Origin: Anaeromassilibacillus senegalensis
GTDB taxonomy: Bacteria > Bacillota > Clostridia > Oscillospirales > Acutalibacteraceae
Length of the DNA: 64,000 bases
Assembly (NCBI RefSeq): GCF_001261775.1
Contig: NZ_LN868536.1
Span: 310,001-374,000 of the forward strand
Direction of reading: 5' to 3'
Shown piece after piece: positions 1 to 7,827 of the stretch. Position 1 is the first letter of the stretch. Every line of letters starts with the position of its first letter. The notes beneath the pieces were generated by a model. That model saw nothing but the letters and a program-made list of their open reading frames with translations. It searched no databases and was not told the origin of the DNA. Made by a program: the position numbers and the translations under genes.

Positions 1-309
1 CCCTCCCTGCCGGTCGGCATTCTCAACGAAACCCGGTTTGCCAAAGCCAATGAAATTCTGGAAGAGGGCGACCTGCTTGTCATGATGAGCGACGGCGCGC
101 TTGCGGCGGGCGACGAGTGGGTCTGTGAATCGGTCGAGCAGTGGCAGGGACAGGACGCGCAGGATTTGGCGGATGAGCTGGTGGCAAGCGCGGTCGCCAG
201 AAGGTCCGACGGCCATGACGACGATATCACCGTCGTGGTAATGCGGATGACGGTTCCCAAACAGATTCCCAAAAAGGAAGAGGATGACGAACCGGAAGAG
301 GTTGCGTAA
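1..309 (+). CDS. spoIIE: Stage II sporulation protein E, C-terminal fragment (PP2C-type phosphatase)
   Basis: The reading frame is open from the first base and ends at 307-309, so only the last 102 residues are present. They match the end of a SpoIIE/PP2C-type serine phosphatase domain: a GDLLVMMSDG segment (metal-binding Asp-Gly) followed by a late GHDDDITVVVMRM segment, both typical of this fold. In sporulating Firmicutes SpoIIE is a polar-septum membrane phosphatase that dephosphorylates SpoIIAA to release sigma-F. The tail after the domain is short and acidic (PKKEEDDEPEE). A related RsbU-like phosphatase is possible because the membrane part lies outside the window. Confidence 0.75.
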   Translation, partial: PSLPVGILNETRFAKANEILEEGDLLVMMSDGALAAGDEWVCESVEQWQGQDAQDLADELVASAVARRSDGHDDDITVVVMRMTVPKQIPKKEEDDEPEEVA

Positions 310-370
310 AAAGAGTATACTATTTGTATAAAACGTGAGGGTTTGCCTCCTGGTAAAATGAATAGATGAA

Positions 371-406
371 GAACCCCCCGGATGCGGCAGTCCGGGGGGT
401 TCTTCG
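371..406 (+). terminator. Rho-independent terminator after spoIIE
   Basis: A perfect 12-bp stem (GAACCCCCCGGA at 371-382 and its complement at 391-402) with an 8-nt loop is followed by TTCTT. It separates spoIIE from the next gene. The rest of 310-518 holds no other gene that I can support. Confidence 0.85.
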
Positions 407-518
407 CGTGGGGCTGACAATATATGGTTGATCTTGACAGCGCAAACGTTCGGCTTTAGAGTAGAAACAGGACGATATAGAGACGTTGCAAAACCACTTG
501 TGAAACGAGGAGAAAGAG

Positions 519-1079
519 ATGAAAAATTATCACAGACAGCATCCCTGTTTTGCTCTTTGCGGCCTGAACTGTGGCCTGTGTCCCATCCACCATATGAAGA
601 ACGGCTGCCCCGGATGCGGCGGCGGGGAAGGGCACCAGAAATGTGCGATTGTCACTTGCAGCCTGCAGCATGGCGGCATGGAATATTGTTTTCAATGTGA
701 GCAATACCCCTGCGATAAATATCGAAACTTTGCGGATTATGACAGCTTTTTAACACATCAGACACAAAAACGGGAGTTTGAACGGGCCAGGAAAATTGGT
801 TTGGAGGCGTATCTGGATGAGCTGCGCGAAAAGATGCGGATACTGGAGCAGTTGCTGGCCCAGTACAACGATGGGAGGCGCAAAAGCTTTTTCTGCCTTG
901 CGGTCAACCTTCTGCCGCTGCGGGATACGCGGGCTGTCATGAAACAAATACAGGAGCAGGAGACGGATGCGATGGAGATTAAGGAAAAATCCGCCCTCGC
1001 GGTCCGTTTGTTTAACGCTGCAGCGGCAGAGCGCGGCGTGCTTTTAAAGTTAAAGAAGAAGCCAAAGGAGAAAAAATAA
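519..1079 (+). CDS. DUF3795 domain protein, cysteine-rich
   Basis: This 186-residue protein has a cysteine-dense N-terminal third (CGLNCGLCPIHH, CPGCGGG, CSLQHGG, CFQCEQYPCDKY), the pattern of the DUF3795 family, whose biochemical role is unknown but which probably binds metal. The rest is basic, partly helical and ends in a lysine-rich tail (KLKKKPKEKK). The ATG at 519 follows GAGGAGAAAGAG, a good ribosome site. It stands alone between two terminated or promoter-bearing gaps. Family assignment is by eye. Confidence 0.65.
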   Translation: MKNYHRQHPCFALCGLNCGLCPIHHMKNGCPGCGGGEGHQKCAIVTCSLQHGGMEYCFQCEQYPCDKYRNFADYDSFLTHQTQKREFERARKIGLEAYLDELREKMRILEQLLAQYNDGRRKSFFCLAVNLLPLRDTRAVMKQIQEQETDAMEIKEKSALAVRLFNAAAAERGVLLKLKKKPKEKK

Positions 1080-1195
1080 AATCTTTATGAATTTGTCCTG
1101 TTTATGGTGAAAAAGAGAAAGAACGGCGTTTTCAAAGAGCTTTTCCATCCGTTTGGCGTGAAAAGGATTTTTTGTTAGCTTCAGAGGTAGAAAAT

Positions 1196-1224
1196 TTGAC
1201 AATTTTACTGATGGAACAATAAAT
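1196..1224 (+). promoter_or_regulatory. Probable sigma-A-type promoter of the sigV-rsiV pair
   Basis: TTGACA at 1196-1201 and ATAAAT at 1219-1224 are 17 bp apart, about 60 bp before the sigma gene. I did not see a clear ECF-type (AAC/CGTC) autoregulatory promoter. Confidence 0.45.
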
Positions 1225-1286
1225 GTCAGACTTACTGCGCAGGTCAACAGTCTAAAATGGTAAAGTGGAATGAGAGTAGGGATGAC

Positions 1287-1787
1287 ATGGAACTGCGTGA
1301 AGAACTGGTGGCGTTCCTCACAGAAAACCAGGAAAAATTTTACCGCCTGGCGTTCAGTTATATGCACAGCAAGGACGGGGCGCTGGATGCAATCCAGAAT
1401 GCAATTGTCCGGGCGCTCCAGCACTATCAGGACCTGCGGAACGAGGCGTATCTGAAAACCTGGTTTTATCGAATCCTGGTGAATGAATGCTGTACCTATC
1501 TGCGCAAAAGCGGGCGGGAACGCCTGTATGAACCGGAAGTGCTGCAATGGAAACAGGACAGGCAGCAGGAACAACAGGATCCGGAATGGGAATCGGATTT
1601 GGAAGTTTATGAACGGGTGATAGAATTGCCGGAAGAGAAGCGGACGGTTGTTCTGCTTCGTTTTTACGAGGGACTCTCTCTGCAGGAGATTTCCAAGGTG
1701 ACCAACACGTCGCTCAGCACGGTCAAGTACCGGCTTTACGCCGCCCTGAAACAACTGAAGAGAAGTCTGACGGAGGTATCACAATGA
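1287..1787 (+). CDS. sigV: ECF RNA polymerase sigma factor, SigV-like
   Basis: A 166-residue sigma-70 family protein of ECF size. Region 2 (about residues 10-75, with FYRLAFSYMHSKDGALDAIQ) and region 4 (about 110-160, with LPEEKRTVVLLRFYEGLSLQEI and a following helix-turn-helix) are both visible. I chose ATG 1287 over the in-frame ATG 1257 because TAGGGA lies just before it, and because the resulting length equals that of Bacillus SigV as I recall it. The stop overlaps the start of the downstream anti-sigma-like gene by 4 nt, so the two are translationally coupled. The neighbour, not the sigma factor itself, suggests the SigV class. Confidence 0.8.
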   Translation: MELREELVAFLTENQEKFYRLAFSYMHSKDGALDAIQNAIVRALQHYQDLRNEAYLKTWFYRILVNECCTYLRKSGRERLYEPEVLQWKQDRQQEQQDPEWESDLEVYERVIELPEEKRTVVLLRFYEGLSLQEISKVTNTSLSTVKYRLYAALKQLKRSLTEVSQ

Positions 1788-2683
1788 ATCTGGAACAGAA
1801 GGTGCTTCAATCCCAAAGGGTCTACAATAGAATGGAAATCCCAATGGAGCTGGGCATGATGGTAGCGGGCGCAATTCGGAGCGTGCCGGGGAATATCACG
1901 CCGCTGCCGGTGAAAACCAAGAAGACGCGGTGGCGCAAAGCGGTCGCTGCTGTTGCCGCGGTGTTGCTTTGCTTTACCGCGGGACTGAATGCCAGCGAGG
2001 CGTTTGCGGAAGCGGTCAGCAAGGTGCCGGTTTTAGGCGACCTCTCCCGTGTGCTCACCTTCCGGGAATATCGCTGGAAGGACAATGACAAATCCATGCA
2101 CATTGCCGTGCCCCAAATCCAGACGGAAGAGGGGGAGTCCTCCGCATTGGTGGGGGACATCAATGCGGAAATCGAACGAATTGTGGAAGCTTATAAAGAG
2201 GAAGCCGAGCAGCGGATTGCGGAGTATAAAGAAGCGTTTATTGCAACAGGGGGCACGGAAGAAGAGTTTGCACAGAAGAACATCAAGGTGAACGTGGATT
2301 ATTCGGTAAAATATGAGTCGCAAGATTGTCTTTCACTGGTTTTGTCTGCGGATGAGGATTGGTCCGGCGCCTATGGCGTACAATATTACTACAATCTGGA
2401 CCTGAAAGAAGGCCGAAAGCTGACGCTGAGCGACCTGTTGGGTGACGACTATGTGCAGACTGCAAACGCCGAGATTAAGAGGCAGATGCAGGAGCGCCTG
2501 GCGGCAGACCCGGAACTGGTGTATTTTGATGGAAGCAACGGCATGCAGGGGTTCACCACAGTGGATGAAAATACAAATTTCTATATCAGTCAGAAGGGCA
2601 ATCCTGTGGTGGTGTTTGAAAAGTATGCGATCGCCCCCGGCGCGTTCGGTGTACAGGAATTTGAAATACAAGCGCAGGCTTAA
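1784..2683 (+). CDS. rsiV: RsiV-like anti-sigma factor (DUF3298 ectodomain)
   Basis: A 299-residue protein with a short cytoplasmic N-terminus, one membrane helix (about residues 48-70) and a large extracellular part. The C-terminal half (YGVQYYYNLDLKEGRKLTLSDLL and following) matches the DUF3298 domain of RsiV, which in Bacillus and Clostridioides binds lysozyme and is then cleaved to release SigV. The gene overlaps sigV by 4 nt. The function is therefore inferred as membrane sequestration of the SigV-like factor with lysozyme or envelope stress as signal. A generic DUF3298 lipoprotein is less likely because of the sigma partner. Confidence 0.75.
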   Translation: MNLEQKVLQSQRVYNRMEIPMELGMMVAGAIRSVPGNITPLPVKTKKTRWRKAVAAVAAVLLCFTAGLNASEAFAEAVSKVPVLGDLSRVLTFREYRWKDNDKSMHIAVPQIQTEEGESSALVGDINAEIERIVEAYKEEAEQRIAEYKEAFIATGGTEEEFAQKNIKVNVDYSVKYESQDCLSLVLSADEDWSGAYGVQYYYNLDLKEGRKLTLSDLLGDDYVQTANAEIKRQMQERLAADPELVYFDGSNGMQGFTTVDENTNFYISQKGNPVVVFEKYAIAPGAFGVQEFEIQAQA

Positions 2684-2753
2684 AATAAAATATTCCCCAC
2701 GGAAAAAGGATCTGTATCACAATGTGCGTTTGCATAAAATTTTGGCAGGATAA

Positions 2754-2800
2754 GAGCGATCTCCCCCCGCGTATCACGCGGGGGGAGATCGCTCATTTAA
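2754..2800 (+). terminator. Terminator after rsiV
   Basis: A perfect 19-bp inverted repeat (GAGCGATCTCCCCCCGCGT at 2754-2772 with its complement at 2776-2794, loop ATC) is followed by a weak U-tract. It closes the sigV-rsiV operon; the rest of the gap to 2934 holds only leader sequence. Confidence 0.75.
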
Positions 2801-2933
2801 CCGGTTTTTCATGCATTTTGTCAATTGTGATACGGATTTATTTTCTTTTGGAACAGGACAGGAAGCGCCTGCATATACTGCATTGTTCTGATATAGAGAG
2901 AAATTCGTGCGATAAGAGGGAGGGCGAACGACA

Positions 2934-5096
2934 ATGGCAAACCGGGAAAACCGGCCATATGGCCTGACAGCGGAACAGGTCCGCATCCGGCAGACGCTGC
3001 ACGGAAAAAACGACTGGGACCGCGTACATAAAAACGGGGTGTTTTACCGGATCTGGCGCAGGCTCCGGACGCCCGGCCCTCTGCTTTTGCTTGCAGCGGC
3101 ATGCGCACTGTTGCTGCTGGAGCGGTTTGCCGGAGCAGCGGCCCTGCTTGCCGCCGCGGTTTTATATGTTTGTTCCGCGCCGTTTCTGGAGTGGAGAGCA
3201 TCGCGCACCGCGGCGCTGTGGGACGGCGTACATGCACCGGCAGTTCCTGTGATCCGGGAGGGGAAGGAACAGCGCGTACTGCAAGTGGAGCTGGTGCCCG
3301 GCGATCTGGTCCTGCTCTGCGAGGGCATGTCTGTGCCCGCCGACGGCATCCTGCTGCGCGCGGACGGGCTTTCTGTAGACGAATCCAACCTGCCATGGGA
3401 GAACACGGATGTGAAAAAGACGGTTTCCTCTGACGAAATGTCCGGGGACTGCTGCTATGCGGGCAGCCAGGTCCTGAGGGGACGCGGCCTGCTGCGTGTG
3501 GAGCAGACCGGCATGGAGACGGTGTATGCGCAAAGCCTGCACTTGCCGGCTCCCACTGTCATGCAGAAGAAAGACGGCGCGATGCTGCGCCTTTGTCTGG
3601 GGATTGCCGCTGTTTCGTTCCTGCTGGCCTTTGCACTGGCGTTCTGGAAGCTGGCGGGGACGGAAATCCGTTTGCTCAACTCGGTTGTGTATGGGCTGAC
3701 CGCGGCGCTCGCCGCCTTGCCGGTGGAGCTGCCTCTGGTGCATACGGCAATTTTTTTCCTCCATGCGGAGCGTCTGCGGCAGAACCAAATGCCTGTGAGA
3801 AACCTGGCGGCGGTGGAAAAGCTGGGAGAAGTTACCGCGCTTTGCGTCGACCAGACCGGCTGCCCCTTTGCGGACCGCACGGCGGTGCGTGCCTTGTGGG
3901 CACTGGACGGCGACACACAGAATCTGTATGAATTGTTAAAGGAAGAAGAAGCGGCGTTTTCCTATCTTTTTCCGAACGGCTGTAAGCTTTCCGGGCAGGT
4001 CAAGCGCCTGAATGGCCATGATACGGTTGTATTTACGGGAACGGCGGCGGAACTGCTGCCGTATTGCGCTTTGACGGATACGGAACAGCAGGCGGTCCGG
4101 CAGCGGGAGACAGAGCTGGAAAAACGCGGTTTGCAGGTTGCCGCTTATGCCGCTGCGGACCGGAAGGAAGATGCCGGGCAGGCTCCGCTGCACCTGGTTG
4201 GACTCATCGCGTATGCGCCGCTGCAGGGCCATTCGGAGCAGGAACTCGCGGCGTGCAGGCTGGCGGGGCTTCATACGATCCATCTGCAGGAGGCGGCAGG
4301 CTCCGGAGAACCGGAGCACGGCGCGTTCTATTGTGCCAGCTTTTGCGAAAAGCGAAGGGTCATAGAAGCGTTGAAGGCGGGCGGAGAGAGTCCCGCGGCA
4401 GTGGGATACAGCGCCGCCGCGTTAAAAAACGCCGATCTGCGGGTAGCGGTTGCCGGGCAGGGGAGCGGGGATTTGTGGAACGGTGCGGACATTGTGCTGC
4501 TGGGCGGAAGGCTTTCTGCCTTTGCGGATGCCGTGCAGGAGGGCAGGCGCGCCTGCCGGGCGGTCCGGCAAGCGGATGGATTGCTGGGAGCAATCCACCT
4601 TCCGCTGGTCCTTTCCGCTGTGCTTTTTCCTTTGTTCGGCACGTTCCTGCTGCCGCTTTTGTATGTGCTGCTGCTGGAATGTATCGCCGGTGCGGCGTGT
4701 CTGTTGACCTCTGCTCCCCGAATGCAGCGGCCAAATAAAAAACGTTGGGCCTTACAGGGCGTTTCACTCTGGCTGGCCTGCTTCGGTTCTTTCCTTGCGG
4801 TGCTTTGGCAGAACCCGGGCAGCCTTTTGCCGGCGCTCAGCACCTGGTTTGCAGCGTTGTGCTTTGCGATTTTGTTCCTGGCGCTGTCCGGAGGGGCGGC
4901 TGGACCGGGCGCATGGGCGGCGGTCCTGATAACGGTTCTTGCGCTGGCTTTCTTTTTCTGCACGCCGCTCTGCCAGGTGTTTTGGCTGACGCCACTGTAT
5001 GACAGCCAGCTGCTATTGGCTTTGCTTGCCGCAGTGGTTGCGGCATTCTGGCAGGATTGGGCCGGAGAAACAAAAAACGGCGGGAAGTGGAGCTAA
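2934..5096 (+). CDS. P-type ATPase-like membrane protein with degenerate catalytic motifs (probable pseudoenzyme)
   Basis: This 720-residue protein has the architecture of a P2-type cation pump: a Cation_ATPase_N-like start (GLTAEQVRIRQTLHGKNDW), an actuator region (about 105-200), hydrophobic pairs at about 45-80 and 215-275, a large cytoplasmic P/N region (about 280-540) and a multi-helix C-terminus. The catalytic motifs are eroded. TGES reads PWEN (154-157), DKTGT reads DQTGC (Asp306 kept, Lys and last Thr lost), TGD reads LQE, and the metal-binding TGDGxND block is replaced near residue 487-499 (PAAVGYSAAALKN). PEGL-type sequence in M4 reads PVELP. The frame is intact over 2.1 kb, so the protein is probably maintained but unlikely to hydrolyse ATP normally. 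The start at 2934 follows GAGGGAGGG. Confidence 0.75.
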   Translation: MANRENRPYGLTAEQVRIRQTLHGKNDWDRVHKNGVFYRIWRRLRTPGPLLLLAAACALLLLERFAGAAALLAAAVLYVCSAPFLEWRASRTAALWDGVHAPAVPVIREGKEQRVLQVELVPGDLVLLCEGMSVPADGILLRADGLSVDESNLPWENTDVKKTVSSDEMSGDCCYAGSQVLRGRGLLRVEQTGMETVYAQSLHLPAPTVMQKKDGAMLRLCLGIAAVSFLLAFALAFWKLAGTEIRLLNSVVYGLTAALAALPVELPLVHTAIFFLHAERLRQNQMPVRNLAAVEKLGEVTALCVDQTGCPFADRTAVRALWALDGDTQNLYELLKEEEAAFSYLFPNGCKLSGQVKRLNGHDTVVFTGTAAELLPYCALTDTEQQAVRQRETELEKRGLQVAAYAAADRKEDAGQAPLHLVGLIAYAPLQGHSEQELAACRLAGLHTIHLQEAAGSGEPEHGAFYCASFCEKRRVIEALKAGGESPAAVGYSAAALKNADLRVAVAGQGSGDLWNGADIVLLGGRLSAFADAVQEGRRACRAVRQADGLLGAIHLPLVLSAVLFPLFGTFLLPLLYVLLLECIAGAACLLTSAPRMQRPNKKRWALQGVSLWLACFGSFLAVLWQNPGSLLPALSTWFAALCFAILFLALSGGAAGPGAWAAVLITVLALAFFFCTPLCQVFWLTPLYDSQLLLALLAAVVAAFWQDWAGETKNGGKWS

Positions 5097-5116
5097 AGCT
5101 CCGCTCTCCCGCCGTT
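5076..5116 (+). terminator. Bidirectional terminator hairpin containing the stop codon of the ATPase-like gene
   Basis: AACGGCGGGA at 5076-5085 pairs with TCCCGCCGTT at 5107-5116, and a second stem (around GGAGCT and AGCTCC) lies inside. The stop codon TAA (5094-5096) is in the loop. It sits between two convergent genes and can serve both. Confidence 0.7.
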
Positions 5117-5129
5117 CTGCGATACCGTG

Positions 5130-5354
5130 TCAGTCGCCCAACTGATAGCCAGCCTCGCTGACCACATTGGAAATCCCGGAAAGGTCAATCTTCGACTCAT
5201 CGTAGGTAACTTCCGCCGCTTTGTTCGCAAAGCTGACCTTGGCCTTTTTTACACCGTCGGCTGCCAGGAGCGCCCGCTCCAGATTTGCCGCACAATGCTC
5301 GCAATGCATGCCTAAAATGGACAATGTGACGTCTTTTTTTGTCTTACCAAACAT
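5130..5354 (-). CDS. Heavy-metal-associated (HMA) domain protein, CopZ-like metallochaperone
   Basis: A 74-residue HMA-fold protein with the metal-binding loop GMHCEHCAANLERAL. Such proteins carry Cu(I) to copper ATPases or to a repressor in the cytoplasm. The ATG at 5354 is preferred over an upstream TTG because GGAAGG lies 7 nt before it. A copA gene with its own HMA domain lies 9 kb away, so a partnership is plausible but not shown. Specificity for copper rather than another soft metal is inferred from CxxC only. Confidence 0.85.
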   Translation of the reverse strand: MFGKTKKDVTLSILGMHCEHCAANLERALLAADGVKKAKVSFANKAAEVTYDESKIDLSGISNVVSEAGYQLGD

Positions 5355-5405
5355 AAAAACCCTTCCTTTCAATTACCCATATGTGCCGGAGTCTCTTTTC
5401 CCTAT

Positions 5406-5525
5406 TTACAGAAATGCCATAGCCAAAGCGGAACCGGCAATGAGCAGCGCGCAAAAAGCTGCCAGGATTCGGACCATCCATTTGCGTAGGTCCGCACGGG
5501 CCATGCGCTTCTTCTTTGTCTGCAT
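5406..5525 (-). CDS. 39-residue single-span membrane peptide
   Basis: A short frame begins with ATG at 5523-5525 behind a strong GGAGGAG ribosome site and ends with TAA at 5406-5408. The product starts with a basic stretch (MQTKKKRMARADLRKW) and continues as one hydrophobic helix (about residues 17-39) to the C-terminus, so it is predicted to insert in the membrane. A TATAAT-like -10 lies about 65 bp upstream. It precedes the HMA gene by about 50 bp in the same direction and could be co-transcribed. I do not recognise a family. Confidence 0.65.
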   Translation of the reverse strand: MQTKKKRMARADLRKWMVRILAAFCALLIAGSALAMAFL

Positions 5526-5591
5526 GTAAACTCCTCCAGCCTATTTTAATGGAATTTGTTTGATTTTTCAATAGGTGTGTTTCGAATTCCT

Positions 5592-5597
5592 ATTATA
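5592..5597 (-). promoter_or_regulatory. -10 element for the small membrane peptide and HMA gene
   Basis: Read on the minus strand this is TATAAT, about 65 bp upstream of the small ORF. No good -35 is visible at 17 bp, so the call is tentative. Confidence 0.35.
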
Positions 5598-5663
5598 GTA
5601 CCTTTATGCCCGGGAATTGTTACAATATTCTTAATTCTTATGGTTCTCAGGTTTACATAAAAG

Positions 5664-5692
5664 TTGACAGAAACCCGCCTGTGCAATACAAT
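5664..5692 (+). promoter_or_regulatory. Sigma-A promoter of the LCP gene
   Basis: TTGACA (5664-5669) and TACAAT (5687-5692) are separated by exactly 17 bp. The predicted 5' UTR is about 110 nt. Confidence 0.75.
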
Positions 5693-5807
5693 AGAAATTA
5701 TTCGGAAAAGAAGATGCAAGATTTTTGCGTTCTAAGTTGTATTGTCTTTGAAGCGTGAGAATATAAGGAAGAATCAAAAAGCTCTTTGATGGCTTAGGAG
5801 TGAAAAA

Positions 5808-6941
5808 ATGAGCAACAGGAATGTTCCCCCGCGTGGGTCCCGTGACATTTACAGCAGTAGCAAGCGCCCCCGCGTCAATCAGGGGGAAATCGACCGCTAC
5901 AATTATGTGGATCGGGATATTTATAGCAGCAGCAACAAGCGCGCCGCTGTGCAGAGCGCGCAAAAACGGAAAAAAAGCCGGCGTGGAAAAAAGAAGCGCG
6001 GCGGCGTCAGAATTTTGACGGCGTTCGTCTGTGTCCTGCTGGTGATGGTGTTGGGCGCCGCCGCCTATGCCGGCGTGATGATGAGCCGCCTGAGCCGCCC
6101 TGAAATCGATACCTCGCAGTATGAGGAACAGCCGGAGGCCGCGCCCTCCTGGGACGTCATCTCCAAGAACGGCGTGACGAATATTCTGCTGATCGGCGCA
6201 GACAACGGGGACGACGGCAACAGCCACCGTTCCGATACCACGATGCTGGTGTCCATCGACAACGAAACGAAAAAGATTCGACTGGTGTCTTTTTTACGCG
6301 ACCTCTACCTGGAAATCCCGACCGTCGGCAAGACGAAGCTGAACGCCGCTTATGCCCACGGAGGGCCGGCGCTGACGATGCAGACGATTGAAAACAATTT
6401 CCGCGTCAACATTGATAAATATGTGTTGGTCGATTTTGACAATTTTGAGGCCATCATTGATAAGATGGGCGGTATCGATATCGATATGTCCGCCAAGGTG
6501 GCAAAAGAAGAGAACAGAAATATGGGCAGCAACCTGCACGAGGGCGTCAACCATCTGGATGGACGCCTTGCCCTCTACTATGCACGTATCCGTGCGACGG
6601 ACAGCGACTTCGGGCGCACCGGGCGGCAGCGGCAGGTGATTGAGGCAATGATTACCCGCATGAAGGAGCTGAACCCTGTGGAGTTCAGCAAACTGATTTA
6701 CGACTATCTGCCCTATGTGGAAACCAACCTGGGTGATGGCGACCTGCTTGCGCTGGCGGCCATCGCGCCTGCCGCGATGGGGTTTGAAATGGAAACCATG
6801 GCGGTGCCGAATCCTGATACCTATGAGGATCAGACCATCAAGGGCAGCGGCATGGTGCTGGTGCCGGACCTGCCGGAAAACTGCGCGCTGCTGCGCGAGT
6901 TCCTGTATGGAAAAGACGGCATGCCGGATTCCAACGAATAA
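5808..6941 (+). CDS. LytR-CpsA-Psr (LCP) family cell-wall glycopolymer ligase
   Basis: A 377-residue type II membrane protein. After a basic cytoplasmic tail of about 65 residues comes one membrane helix (ILTAFVCVLLVMVLGAAAYA), then an extracellular LCP domain starting at ILLIGADNGDDGN and containing RSDTTMLVSID, VSFLRDLYLEIP, KLNAAYAHGG and the Arg-rich FGRTGRQRQVI motif. LCP enzymes attach teichoic acid or polysaccharide chains to peptidoglycan using undecaprenyl-phosphate-linked donors. The cytoplasmic tail contains RDIYSSS twice (residues 12-18 and 36-42), which is not part of the family core. The gene is monocistronic between its own promoter and a terminator. Confidence 0.9.
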   Translation: MSNRNVPPRGSRDIYSSSKRPRVNQGEIDRYNYVDRDIYSSSNKRAAVQSAQKRKKSRRGKKKRGGVRILTAFVCVLLVMVLGAAAYAGVMMSRLSRPEIDTSQYEEQPEAAPSWDVISKNGVTNILLIGADNGDDGNSHRSDTTMLVSIDNETKKIRLVSFLRDLYLEIPTVGKTKLNAAYAHGGPALTMQTIENNFRVNIDKYVLVDFDNFEAIIDKMGGIDIDMSAKVAKEENRNMGSNLHEGVNHLDGRLALYYARIRATDSDFGRTGRQRQVIEAMITRMKELNPVEFSKLIYDYLPYVETNLGDGDLLALAAIAPAAMGFEMETMAVPNPDTYEDQTIKGSGMVLVPDLPENCALLREFLYGKDGMPDSNE

Positions 6942-6947
6942 AACAAA

Positions 6948-6990
6948 AAACAGGCTCCCGGCGCAGGTATGCGTGCCGGGAGCCTGTTTG
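6948..6990 (+). terminator. Bidirectional terminator between LCP and XRE genes
   Basis: A 15-bp stem (AAACAGGCTCCCGGC at 6948-6962 and its complement at 6975-6989) has A-rich and T-rich flanks. It lies between convergent genes. Confidence 0.85.
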
Positions 6991-7000
6991 ATCTGGCGTC

Positions 7001-7531
7001 CTATGTTCTTTTGCGAAACAGCTTAAATAGAAAAAATCCGGAACAGACCGTCAAAATGCAGCCGGTGCCGATGATCGGCAGTTGCAGGCGCGCCACATCT
7101 GAATCCACGTAGAACCAGCCGCCGTCGTTGTATATGGGGGAGGTGCTCAGAAAGATCCCCAATCCGTTGGATCCGCAGATGAAGCAAAGTCCCAATATCA
7201 GTACCAGCAGCCAGCAGACCACTTGAATGTTCCGGCTCCATTTTTCACGCTCCGCCTCCGCAAGGCGGAAGGAATCCTTAACGGCCCGCGCCGCCTGTGC
7301 CTGCGGGATCTCCGGTACGGTGCTGCGTTCTCCCTGCATCAGCTCTAGAACGCTGACGTCCAGGACCTCCGCCAGCGGTTCCAGCAATTTGATATCGGGA
7401 AAACCGGCGCCGCGCTCCCATTTGGAAACGGCTTTGTCGGTCACGTCCAGCTTTTGTGCAAGCTCCGCCTGCGTCCAGTGCTTTTCCCTGCGCAGCTCTG
7501 CCACAAATGCGCCGAATTTTTGATTGTCCAT
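7001..7531 (-). CDS. XRE-family transcriptional regulator with C-terminal membrane segments
   Basis: A 176-residue protein with an N-terminal Cro/CI helix-turn-helix (about residues 7-60: LRREKHWTQAELAQKLDVTD followed by KAVSKWERG), a linker and two hydrophobic segments (about 102-122 and 150-170). Membrane-anchored XRE regulators of this layout are common in Clostridia and usually act locally. The ATG at 7531 follows GGAGGAG; the longer frame to 7759 has no support. No target gene is evident. Confidence 0.8.
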   Translation of the reverse strand: MDNQKFGAFVAELRREKHWTQAELAQKLDVTDKAVSKWERGAGFPDIKLLEPLAEVLDVSVLELMQGERSTVPEIPQAQAARAVKDSFRLAEAEREKWSRNIQVVCWLLVLILGLCFICGSNGLGIFLSTSPIYNDGGWFYVDSDVARLQLPIIGTGCILTVCSGFFLFKLFRKRT

Positions 7532-7709
7532 AGGCTCCTCCGTTTGCCGCGTTTTTATGTGTGATATGTGGTTTTCTGTATCCAGCATACCAGCTTTTCG
7601 CACAAATGCCAACCGACGGAAAGTAGAATGGGGGAACCGGCGGGGGAAACCGCGCTCAAATCCTGCTTTTTGACTCATTCTGTCAGAAAACGGCATTCTG
7701 CAAACGTTC

Positions 7710-7738
7710 TTGAAAAAGAGGAAGGAAATGGGTATACT
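7710..7738 (+). promoter_or_regulatory. Promoter of the metG-tatD-radical SAM operon
   Basis: TTGAAA at 7710-7715 and TATACT at 7733-7738 are 17 bp apart. The leader to metG is about 85 nt and shows no T-box or S-box core that I can recognise. Confidence 0.6.
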
Positions 7739-7827
7739 ATATAGGATAAAACTCTGCACGCTTCCCCTGCAAACGCGATGGAACCCTGTGGAAACGTGTA
7801 AACTGAAACAGTAGGAGCGAAACAGTT

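Noticed and set aside
428..700. Open frame overlapping the start of the DUF3795 gene
   Set aside because: The other frame contains the cysteine motif pattern and a ribosome site; this one has neither.
2722..2967. Small open frame between rsiV and the ATPase-like gene
   Set aside because: It crosses the perfect 19-bp terminator hairpin and overlaps the next start; no family features.
7740..7827. T-box or SAM riboswitch before metG
   Set aside because: No GGGTGGNACCGCG-type core or S-box elements and no terminator helix in the short leader.
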